A stretch of DNA of 64,000 nucleotides, taken from contig FN649737.1 of the NCBI GenBank assembly GCA_000310025.1, forward strand, positions 1,435,168-1,499,167, written 5' to 3'. The notes below the pieces were generated by a model. That model was given only the letters and a program-made list of their open reading frames with translations. It was not told where the DNA came from and did no database searches. Positions within the stretch are counted from its first letter, which is position 1, and every line of letters starts with the position of its first letter. This document shows, piece by piece, positions 48,282-58,173 of the stretch. The DNA is from Ectocarpus siliculosus (taxonomy: Eukaryota > Sar > Phaeophyceae > Ectocarpales > Ectocarpaceae). Both the position numbers and the translations under genes were made by a program.

Positions 48282-51200
48282 TCACAGCGTACGCCGCTTG
48301 CCCCACCAAAAACTAACGCTGAAGCTTGTCTCCAGCGACTCGATGTGGTGCCAAAATAGCGGAGGAATGTACAACACCTCCCCTTTCCTCAGCTCGCATT
48401 CCATCAGCGGCATTATCTCCTTGAATCGAGGATATTTTGATAAGTCAGGGTTCGCGGCATCAACCTCACTGGTGTTGCTCATCAGGCCTGGCCTGGGGTA
48501 GACTGCGGCCGATAATTTTCGGTCCACCAGCAAAACCTGACGGCGCGCGAACGAACAAAGACGTGCCAAGAAAGGATGTCAGACTGAGAAACAACTTGCT
48601 TGATGGATGCATGACCTCTACAACACGTCGCCAACGACGGTTTGTGGTGAGTGTGGAGAGTCGTATATGTAAAGCACGGACACACTCGCCCGTTTGGTGC
48701 CGACCACTTGTGCCAGGAGGTTGTGGAACGGGTCGTTATGAAGCGGTGATACTGTCCCTGCTGGGCCGAACCATGCGTTTGTGGCGACGCTTTCCGCGTC
48801 TCCGTGGTCTTCCTCATCTTCGAGAAGAAGAGCACAGTAGTCCGGGGTCATGATGTCCCGCCTCAGTGCAGGAATCTGATCGAAAAGCTGGTGTTGTGCT
48901 AGGTAGGCCTTTTCCTTGCCCTTTTCTCCACATGACGTATTTTTGGCGACGCCGCCGGGAAAGGAGCCTTCTCCCCGTTCCCCTGTGTCCGAACAACCTT
49001 TCTTGTCAGTAGGGGACTCTTCCTGTGAGTGCGATTCGATGAAACGACCGATGAAATCACCGATGGTCATGAGCTCCTGCCGCCAGCCTTCTCCTGTGTA
49101 TGATCCACCCAACTCAACAGGAACCGTGCGCCTCCCCGCTACCTTTTTAAGATACGATGGATTCGACCAGCTCCGTGACGCTCCCATGGCTGGCCAGCCA
49201 TCCAAGACCTGCGTAGACATTACACGAAGCGAGTGGAGAAGGAAAGTCATCACCAGATGGCTCAGTAGAAGCACGTGTGTGCTGTGCTTCCTTTCCGTCG
49301 TTGCCGAAGAGGCGAGTCTTCGCCCCCGAAAACTCGGCACCTATCGCACCCGGCCATGGGACTACGCATAGACTTACAAACCTCTAAAAGCTTAAGGGCG
49401 CGAGGGGGATCGCAGTACCTTCTCTTCAAAAATTCAGGAAACGCCTGCATATCTCAGTTGTCCAAAGTCTAACTCCAGTACGAAACTACAATCGCAAATT
49501 AACAGTCCGCTGACCCCCCTCGTGCACAATGTTAGTCTCTGAGATTATAGCCCTTGCGATACACTACAGAATAATAACGGCCCGCGATTTTCCAAACGAT
49601 CCCGTGTATCATCGAGATCGTTGAGTTACAAGCAGATTTTTTGAAGCTGCTGTGCGGTCTGCTTTTGAAACCCTTCAAGCACACAGTGACAGCGAATCAC
49701 CGCTTATTTGAGTGTGTGGGGCCGCGAACTCAAGCGCAGCTCTTCCTTCACATATCCAGCTCGTCGCCTTTGTCTATTTGAATGCCTTGGGTCATGTATA
49801 AGCAGGTCTAGCCGTAACCAAAGGTGCTTGAAGCGTTTCAAAATCGGACCGCACAGTAGCTTCAAAACTCCTGCTTGTAGCTCACCGATCTCGATGATAC
49901 AAGGGTCGTTGGCAAAATCGCGGACCGCTCATCTGTAGTGTATCGCAAAAGCTACAATCTCAGATACTAACATTGTGCACGAGGGGGGGTCAGCGGACGG
50001 TTTATTTTCGATTGTAGTTTCGTGCTGGAGTTAGACTTTGGAAAACCTGATTATACAGGTGTTTCCTGGATTTTCCAGAGGAGGTACTGCGATCCCCCCC
50101 GTGCCCTTGATACAAGTAAGAAATGGAAGCACACAGAATAAACAGCATGCATCACCTCCGAGAAATCTTTCGTTGATACTGCTCTGGAGCGAGAATGTTT
50201 CGCATAGACTTAACCAGACCGGATTCACAGGCACAACATGCTGCTTCTATTGGCGTCCATTCACTCACCCCTGAGAGTATGACGGGTGTTTCTGCCTGCA
50301 TGTAGTCTCTTCGGAACACATCCAGCGGGGGCATTATAATACGGCGAATGCCTCCACCCGAGCCTGGCCGACCCGTGGCCATCGAACGGTCACGTTTGGC
50401 CTTCTTTGGGCGGACTCCATCCGGTACCGAAGCTGCGCGAGTAGCGACCGGCGCTACTCCAGAAGATGGTGACTGGGCTGCACCAACACGTGGTGGTGCC
50501 AGATCTGTCTTTGAAAACGAATCCGCCTCCATGGCCTCGACGAAGGTGTTTGCGACGCCCTGGAAACGTCCGCCGGCCATCATCGCCACAAGGTCGAGCG
50601 CGTATACTGCCTGCAGGCCGCGCGACATGAAAATGTTTGAATGGAAATATGCGGGCAATTGCTATAGAGCCATAAACGTTGCAAGGCATCAATATCCTAA
50701 ACATCAAACGTACCGGTGATTTTCTGTCATGCATTGCTGTTTCAACGCGAGCCAGGATGTCACGGTTCCACGGAGACACGGAGACTCACATTGTCAAGGC
50801 TGTCCGCCTCTCCAGATATATACGTGGCTATAGCCACCAAGGTGCCAGACACTCCGTAGGCGTCTCTGTGCACTTTGGCCACCGTCTGCCAAGACTTGCC
50901 ACTGAAAATCGCAAGCAACAGCAGCCATGAACACGGGAAAGCTGGTTACTGACAGAAGAACATCGGGGTCCACAACTTGGTGAGCAACAGGGATAGACTA
51001 ACCAGGCAATTATTGTATTTTAGTCATGCCGCATGGATACTCCGCCTAAAAAAAGTATCATCTACTTGTACTGCTGTTTTTCTACTCGCTTTCTTGATGT
51101 ACGTGAGGCTACACGAGGTGTAGCGTGACCACAAGGTTGGAGAGAGTTTGATGTAGTGACGTTCTCATCAACACGTTGGATCCACTAGTGCTTTTGGCAG

Positions 51201-51590
51201 ATCTTGCCGTTAGGTCTTTCCATCTCCATTGTTGTATGCATACCTCCACAAAATACGCTGGTTGTGCCATTGTACAAAAGTTTATGCATATGTGCATCAT
51301 GAATCATGAATGACTTTGTTCGTCCGGCCAATCTCATCCTCCCCCCTCATCCCTTGTCACCTGTGCAGTTGTTCCCACGCGTACTCCCTAGCTTTGAGAG
51401 CAACCTCATGACAACGCGTCCATCGTCCTTCTTCCAGATGTTGGATCGCGCGCTGCACAAGCAGGGAGCAGGGTCTGGAGCCTACCTCTTCCAATTCCAA
51501 TGCGATACACTGGAAGAGAGCGGTAGAAATCTGTCGATCTGAGAGTAATTCGTCAATAACCCGTGATCTCTTCTCGGTGTCGCTTTCCAT
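48282..51590 (-). CDS. KDM8: JmjC-domain oxygenase, KDM8/JMJD5-like
   Basis: Five exons (51590-51361, 50901-50790, 50610-50269, 49208-48690, 48536-48282) join in frame to 485 residues. The N-terminal exons encode the helical repeat domain typical of JMJD5 (WTRCHEVALKAREYAWEQL, SWQTVAKVHRDAYG). A basic, serine-rich linker (VRPKKAKRDRS) follows. The JmjC domain starts at IRRIIMPPLDVFRRDY and continues PVILSG, VAGRRTVPVELGGSYTGEGW, YLAQHQLFDQIP, NAWFGPAGTVSPLHNDP and ends WHHIESLETSFSVSFWW. The Fe(II)/2-oxoglutarate ligands are the HND triad (HxD) and the distal WHH histidine. A low-complexity insert of about 35 residues (SHSQEE to GKEKA) precedes YLAQHQ. KDM8 proteins are arginine/lysine-related hydroxylases or histone peptide oxygenases; the substrate here is unknown. 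Exon 4 seems to end in a GC donor (CGG|GCGAGT). Confidence 0.92.
49398..50114. mobile_element. Long fold-back (inverted repeat) element in KDM8 intron 3
   Basis: Two arms of about 300 bases are inverted copies of each other: about 49398-49710 on the left and 49800-50114 on the right. Both share GATCGCAGTACC near the outer ends, then CCAAAGTCTAACTCCAG, CTCGTGCACAATGTTAGT, GCGATACACTACAG and TGTATCATCGAGATCG towards the centre. By eye roughly 85% of positions match, with small indels. The unpaired centre is about 100 bases, and no transposase reading frame is present. It fills about two thirds of the 1,060-bp intron and could fold into a long hairpin in the transcript. It is unrelated in sequence to the 217-bp MITE family. 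Confidence 0.85.
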
Positions 51591-52883
51591 CTATCGTTGA
51601 AGGCGTTGTAGGGAAGCCAGAGATCCAGAGCAAAGAGAGAAATAGCGAGACACACAAGGAGCAGACGGAGTAAAGAGCAAAGGGCGCGGGGGGCACGCAC
51701 ACAGCGGCGAAAAAATGTGGGGCGGGGCTACAATAATTGACAGTCCCGTGGGCTGGTGCTACTTTTGGCTACTTTGGTGTGCGTGTGAGTGCGTGTCCTT
51801 GCCTTGCGCATCCTTCACAATACAGTAAATAGATAGAATGGGCATCTTGTACAGTGTAGAAGGTTGATGCCAGTTGCACTCGCGGGAAATTAGCTCGTTA
51901 TGTTGAGGGTATTCCTCGATGGCAACGCCTACTATATATAGACTTTAGGCGCAACTATAACTACTGCTGTACCATCGAAGACCAATTTTCGCAACTATGT
52001 GCACATTAGTCTATGCAACAAGCGTGGATTAGAGACACCTGCGCCGGTCCCGGGGTTAAACGCGCTCCACATTCCGTTGCGTTTTGTGCCTAACCCGAAA
52101 GCACACGCCCTTCTTGCTAGCCTCGCAAAGTTCCTTGTGCAGCGCGAGTGGTGACAAAGAGGCAGGAGTTTTTTTTTACTCCACGTCACTGAGCCCCCCT
52201 ACCCACCCCTCCTGCGGTGCTTGGAAACGAAGAATTCAACTTGGGGCATGGGGACCTCTCTCTGTAGAGAACAACAGTCTCGTGTCGGCTCATTCTACCC
52301 AGGGTGTCACGAAGCCATTCGCGAGAGGCGCGAAACTACACCCTAACATGTTTGCATACGGCTTTCTATGTCAAAGGAATCCGAACTTACATCCTTCCGG
52401 CGAGCGCACCACAGCAACAACAAGCAGTTTCAGGACGACAAGTGCAACAACGGTTAAAGTGAAGAATACATACGGCCAGTGCCCCCATCCCGCTCATAAG
52501 AAACATCGTCACAAATTGAGCCGCAGAATTTTGGAAAAACAAGAAGGGCGTAGAAAATGATGGCCTCATCCGCCGGCGCTACGCGAAATAACTCCTGCAT
52601 CTTTGGAGAGTCTTGCTGAAAAAAGGGGATTTCTGGATATAAGCGGGCCGGCAATGTACATAAAAACCCCGCTACTCTTGCGCTTCCGAGGAAAACTCTA
52701 CACATCACTTTGAAAGGTCTTTCCACAAACAGGCGAGATGATTGTCATCAAAACTGCTTTGCGGTGACAGCCGGCACAACTTGACGCGATGTTGACGCGA
52801 TGTTCCGTAGAAAAACTACACAACAGTGCACGCACGCTCTACACCCCGACAAATGCGTTCAGGTCCTTCACACGAGCGCGGCG
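51591..52883. other. Intergenic, CCNDBP1-like 3' end to KDM8 start
   Basis: Tandem minus-strand spacing: KDM8 promoter/5' UTR on the left and the 3' UTR of the neighbour on the right. One CTGCTGTA motif is at 51964-51971. No exon was recognised. Confidence 0.4.
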
Positions 52884-55013
52884 TCACAGCTTCTTCAATG
52901 CTGCTCGTAACACGCCTAGTTTTTCTACAACAGCTTTTCGAAGTGGCGACTCCATCTCACTATTTGTCCCCTCCCCGCAAGCGTAAAATACCTCACAAAA
53001 CGCCGCCAAACTCTTCTCCAGATCGTTCGCTCTACCCAACAACTCCCCGCCATCTAAGGGAGGATACAACAGAATTCCGACTTCCCCAGCGCACTCGTTC
53101 GCGTCGTCCAGATGCGTCTGAACTGATTTCGCCCATTCCAGCTTTCCTTGTAACCACCCCTCTCCCACCGATCCAGCAGTCGCCCCAGACTCCTCTTGCG
53201 GCTCGGGCGAGTCCAGCGAGTTGAGGGAATCGTTTGCCGCCTTCAGACAACGTCGGAACACCCGCAAGACGTCAACGCTCGCCTCCACGCATGGCAGCTC
53301 CGCCGCCCCATAATTCTCGTCCATACCATCAAAATCAAAGTCGTCGAAAGTTCCTTCAGCTCCCTCCTCGCCTTCCCCGGCGCCGCCCACGGTTACCTTG
53401 GCAGCGAATTGTTCGTCAAGCCCGCCTTTGTCCCCAGCGGATTCCGACTTGCCGGCGTTAGCCATTGCGGCGGCCTTGGCTGCCTCGACAAACTCGTCGA
53501 TTGTGTCCTTGACCGCGACACTCCACTGCGTGGAATCGGGCAAGATGTGTGGTGGACAATCAGGGGGAGGAGAGCAGCGGGGTGGGGGATGAAACGCGCC
53601 GACAAAGTGCACACAGATTCACGGCGTTACCGATGACACGAGCTAGCTAAATAGGTGGAGCCTGTGACGCAGGCAGAAGAAGGTCAGCACGATCGGGTTG
53701 ATCAACTGTCGGGGCGACATTCTTGCTGATCGCGCTCACGTACGTGCTGCGTACATTATCAACGCTGATGTGCAACCATATGTACCAACCAACCGGTACT
53801 GGCATGCGTCTTTCACTAAAACCCCGCCAGCCAGTGTGAAAGGGTCGAGCGTGTTTTCGAGCCGGCGGATATTATACTACAAGCGCGATTTTCGCGAAAA
53901 TACGTCAACTTGCGTAGGACACGTCGCGACCTATGGGAAATCGCGTGACCGTCTCACAGCAGAAAGAGCTAGCCTCGGACATGAGCACTACACAACACGA
54001 CCCGTTACATGAATACGAGCCTCCAAACGCGGGCCGCATTCGTGAAGGATTTCAGCAACTGGATACATGCCGTTGCCCACCTGCATCATCTGACGCCGGC
54101 AGGCTAGCTTGTTCGTTTTTGGTGCCTGCTGGAGCTCTTTACACGATTGCCACACCTGGCGTCAGAGAAAGTGCGGATGTGATAAAGCCGGGATAGTTGT
54201 TCCAAACCATGCAAGATACGATGCAGCATGGTAGCATTGCAGCCAGGCACTTGGGAACATCAACTCAGGTCTGGGACGGGCATCGGGGAGGCATAGCACA
54301 GCTACACACACAGCAGTGCATCTTGCCGTGAAACATAGACATTCAACGAGCCTGTTCTTTCACCCGTCGCTTCACCCTGAAATCCAAGGAGCCTACCACA
54401 TGAGCACATTCTGGATGCACTGCTCAAGGCAGAGCTTGGCCAAGATCAGCACTCTAAAGGGACCCAGATCCGACCCTGCTCTAGGTAAAACCCACCGCAT
54501 CATATCTACACTGCTCCCTGAAACTCACCGTTCCTGTGAGGCCGTTGAGACGTGCGTGTCGGGACGGGTCAAGAAGTGCGCCTATCAAATCTTTCAGGGA
54601 GTGCAGAACCGCCCTTACTCCGGCCGAAAAGTACGCCACCATGGATTTTGAGGCCCCAACAGACGAAAGCAGCCTGCACAACACGAAGACAGGGACAGGA
54701 CCGGCTCACAGTGCAATACTACGCGCACGGAACAGCAGACTGCTTACTCGGCTATGGGACCGGTACTATTGGCGCCGCCGTGATACAACGTAGCATGTGC
54801 CTAGTCATGCAGGGCTCTTGAAGGCACTGGGGAGAAGAAAACAAAGAGACGACGACACCCGAAGCAACCAGCATTGACTCACGTGAGAGACGCCACCATC
54901 TGCTGACAAAAGCCTCCCATCTCTCTCGACATGCTCTCCGAAGCCACCTCCGACGGGTTGGCCTTGTAGACCAGGTTCAACCGGGTCACGCCGTCGTGAA
55001 TGGATTGGCTAGC
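52884..55013 (-). CDS. Cyclin-D1-binding protein 1-like (GCIP family), 5' incomplete
   Basis: Three exons join in frame (55013-54883, 54673-54529, 53525-52884), giving 305 visible residues. The first is helical (ASQSIHDGVTRLNLVYKANP, a Q/M-rich helix). The second reads VAYFSAGVRAVLHSLKDLIG. The last exon has an acidic patch (FDDFDFDGMDENYG), then paired helices VLRVFRRCLKAANDSLNSL and KLEWAKSVQTHLDDANECAG, and the signature GILLYPPLDGGELLGRANDL with a final amphipathic helix. The LYPP motif, helical layout and mid-protein acidic segment match CCNDBP1/GCIP-type proteins, which bind D-type cyclins and transcription factors in animals. The acceptor before residue 1 shows that the start codon lies upstream, between 55.0 and about 57.0 kb, and was not found. 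The family call is likely but made by eye. Confidence 0.62.
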
Positions 55014-55552
55014 CTGTGTGTGCGCGCGTGTGCAGAAAATGCTGAGAGGTACGTGCTATAGGGTGCTTGCTGGCCTGGCTGCATCCATTCGATGAAGGTC
55101 AGACTCAAGGTAAGACTGAACACAGCTGGCTGGGGGACTGATGTTCCAATACAACTGCCCCACCCTAACATTTCCCATCCATTTTTCTTTTCTCAGCCTC
55201 GCCAAGAAAAGTCGCTCTCCCGTAGACAGCTATGTTTTGTCGTATTGATGTACGTGCATTAATAGTAGGAAAAATAAATACAAAGACAGAAGGACTATTT
55301 ACTGTACCCGTTCGAGATATAAATATAGCCACAGTCGAACCGGATGTGTTGGAGTCTTTGCAGTGAGTGGAGGGAAGCCGACATTGTTCAACTCCATCCA
55401 GTAGAAGAAGTCCAGCGGCAGGCTATAGTAAATAGTAAATATAGGCAGAACAATAAGGGGGAACGAGAACAGCACCACAAGTTAAGTACACTGTACTGAC
55501 TGATAGTACTGCACCTCGAGATGTATCTGCATTCTGTCAGGCTGCGGGCTGC

Positions 55553-55569
55553 TGTGTGTGTGTGTGTGT
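55553..55569. repeat. (GT)n microsatellite
   Basis: Eight GT dinucleotides in a row, in the intergenic gap. Confidence 0.85.
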
Positions 55570-56164
55570 TTAGAGCGGAAAAAAAAAGTACTTCGAAATG
55601 AGTCGGAAAAAAAAAAAACACGTCTGGGGTCCGAACGGCGATCTATCCACTCTCTAAGCTCTTAACCCGGTTTTGTAGTCACGACGCCAGCATACTCCGC
55701 TTATCCCGATAGAGGCCACCAATTTACACCTTTTAAACTGTTGACAGCCACGATCGAAGGAACACACTTCAACAAAAAATAGTGCAAATTTAGATGTAGA
55801 TATGTAGACATGTACACCCCAATGTATTGGAAGAGGGTGGATTGCTCTCTGTCCCGATGCAAAATAGGCTGGTGGTGTACATCCGCCTGCAGTGAGTAGG
55901 TGTCGCTGTGTTCCTCGCAACCCATGCGGTTCACGAGCCAGGTTGTCATCGACCGATCTCGGCATGCTGCAAGAAGGAAAATATGTAACCTACAATAAAA
56001 GAAAGGTTTGTATTTGTGCTGCTGTAGACTTGACTGAATGTCAACTCCAAGGCCAACAATAGCGAGAAAAATCAACGAAGAGCTGACACCAACGTTTCCC
56101 ACCGCCGCCTCGTTGGCTGCTTCAGCATTTGGACCTGTAACATCAAGGAGGACAGGAGGACCTA

Positions 56165-56394
56165 CCGTATACGCATACCAGGTACGACACAAGATAACAC
56201 ACCCCCTGGACCCATTTTCAAAGCTCGATTACGCCACGACCAAGAGGATGCATAAACGAAACGATACGTTTTCGGAGAGCTCTCGACCAGAAGGCTTCAA
56301 TGCCGCCGTTCTCGGCACCCCCATGTTTTCTGCTTTTGATAAGTCTAGCTTGGAAAATCGGGCCAGGGGGTGTGTTATCTTGTGTCGTATACTG
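56165..56394. mobile_element. Palindromic MITE, second copy, TA target duplication
   Basis: Same element as at 728-944: both arms carry ACGACACAAGATAACACACC and ATTTTCAAAGCTCGA or near copies, and the centre keeps GAGGATGCATAAACGAAACG and GCCGCCGTTCTCGGC. TA lies on each side (56163-56164, 56395-56396). The left arm has a 13-base insertion after CCGTATACG relative to the right arm. It is 230 bp and non-coding. Confidence 0.78.
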
Positions 56395-57382
56395 TATGCA
56401 CAACACAACTTTTTCAACTCTTTCAAAAAAACCACTAGCGCAGTGTCAGTACGAGTATAATGATCATATCAGCAAAGTAAAGTGTCTTGACACCCAACCG
56501 CACTAAAGCGTAAACAATGGCCGGCCATGAAACTACGGCAGGACATTACGACCACAATTTTTGTTGTCCACCTTCAAGAGCGCTACAAGTGTACTTGTAC
56601 GGCTCGTCCATCCCATACATGTGATCGACATGGGCAGACAGCAGACAGATCTGCAGCACTGGCGGAGTTCAAAACGCCTGCTGTCCACAAAAGCAGTGGT
56701 CAGGACAGGGCAAGTGAACTTGTCATGTGGGGCATCCAGGCCGTTCTGCAATCGAACAAACACCGCATCTGCTCCTATTTCACACCGCCCATCCAACCTC
56801 GTGCTGAACTCACCGCTCCGATCACCCGAAGAGCAACATCAACGTCCTCGCTGTTCTTGCTCCAGCACGTTGGTGAAAAGGTGTCTCCCTTCCCATGCTT
56901 TGAATGTCCAATCAAGGTATCAATCTCTTTTCCCAGGCCCTCTAGGTGGCCCTTGACAGCCCCATTGAGCTCCATAACATTTGCGTGCCACAGATAAGAG
57001 AAGAGACGGAGAGCCGTGCGCAGCAGCAGCAGCCAGCCAGGACCACAATCAAATGGTACACAGCGAGCGGGCAACACCACAACATGAAGGGGTTCAACAG
57101 ACAGCAATATAGACACGGGAGGGGGAGTGAGTGCGATCTGCTGCCTGCCGCACTGTGCGTCGCCACGTCGCGTGATCCCGCGATCCAATCTTCTCGTGCT
57201 TCCGTCCGAATGAGTGCTCTAGCTACGGGCGTTCGTGGCCGCTTGCACTCAGGGGGAGTAAAAGCTGTGTTTGTTGGGGCGTTCGCTGTGCTCCAGGCAA
57301 AGTCATTCAGCATCGGAACATCGCCACGCATGTCGGTGGGACCTCGGTTCATGATAGGTGATGGCATACAACATGCACCGCG

Positions 57383-57592
57383 CTGTGAGATTCCACACTC
57401 CTTGGGGCGGATTTTCAAAGCTGGAATACTCCACGACGACGAGGATGCGTATTCGAAAAATATGCACGCGTTTTCGGAAAGCTCTCGAACGAGAAGGATC
57501 AAACGCCGCCATTTTCGGCGCATCGTCAGTGTGTTCCGCGGCAGAGCTTTGAAAGTCGGTCCAGGGGGTATGGTATCTTACGCAACATTGTC
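57383..57592. mobile_element. Palindromic MITE, third copy, degraded ends
   Basis: The centre (GAGGATGCGTATTCGAAAAA, TTTTCGGAAAGCTCTCGAAC, CGCCGCCATTTTCGGCGC) aligns with the copies at 728 and 56165, and inverted arms around ATTTTCAAAGCT are present. The outer 15-20 bases have diverged, so edges are approximate and no TA duplication can be assigned. Confidence 0.7.
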
Positions 57593-58173
57593 AATGACAC
57601 GTATTGTGCATATATGCACACCGGAACCAATCTATACTATGGCCTTTTCTACCAGTGGGAAGGACGAACAGCATTAATTCGAGGTGGGTAGAAACCTCAT
57701 GGAAGGTCTGGACACAAAACAATATATTATACAGCAGTAGCTGCTGTAAGATTCAGAGGCATGCTTCTGGAACTGGGGTCTCCAGGCTCGGGTCTCACGT
57801 GCATATCTGCATATCTGGCGTTCGTTGTAGTCTAGAGGTCCTATGACACAATCTACGAAACAGTCTGAGGTGAAAGTGTTTCGGTGCGACAGCTTTGTCA
57901 GAGGCCGAAAGAGAAAGAAGACCTTCATTGCGTAGAGAGCGATAAGGCAAGACGATCCCCGCGCGGCATGATCATCAACACATATATCATCCGCGTAAAA
58001 ACATTTTTTTCGCAGTCAAAAATAAGAATGCGTGCAACAAGGCAGCGGTCACCGAAGGCTCCTCCAGTACAGATTATGTCACAGGTCACCCGAGTGAGTG
58101 ATGCCCTATAGAAAACTTCTTGTCGTAGACCGCACTTGCAGGCCCTTGCGTCGAACACATCAGCATCCTTCCA

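Larger units (their letters stand above)
55014..58173. other. Repeat-rich gap, 55-58 kb
   Basis: Contains two palindromic MITEs (56165-56394 and about 57383-57592), a GT microsatellite (55553-55569) and CTGCTGTA/TACAGCAG motifs at 56019, 57730 and 57741. The missing first exon(s) of the CCNDBP1-like gene should be here. A minus-strand helix-forming segment at about 56880-56965 (MELNGAVKGHLEGLGKEID) is a candidate but has no matching donor. A 243-codon + strand open frame (56946-57677) runs through the second MITE and is not supported. Confidence 0.4.

Noticed and set aside
56946-57677. A 243-codon + strand open frame
   Set aside because: It runs through the third palindromic MITE, has no recognisable domain, and palindromic elements give spurious long frames.
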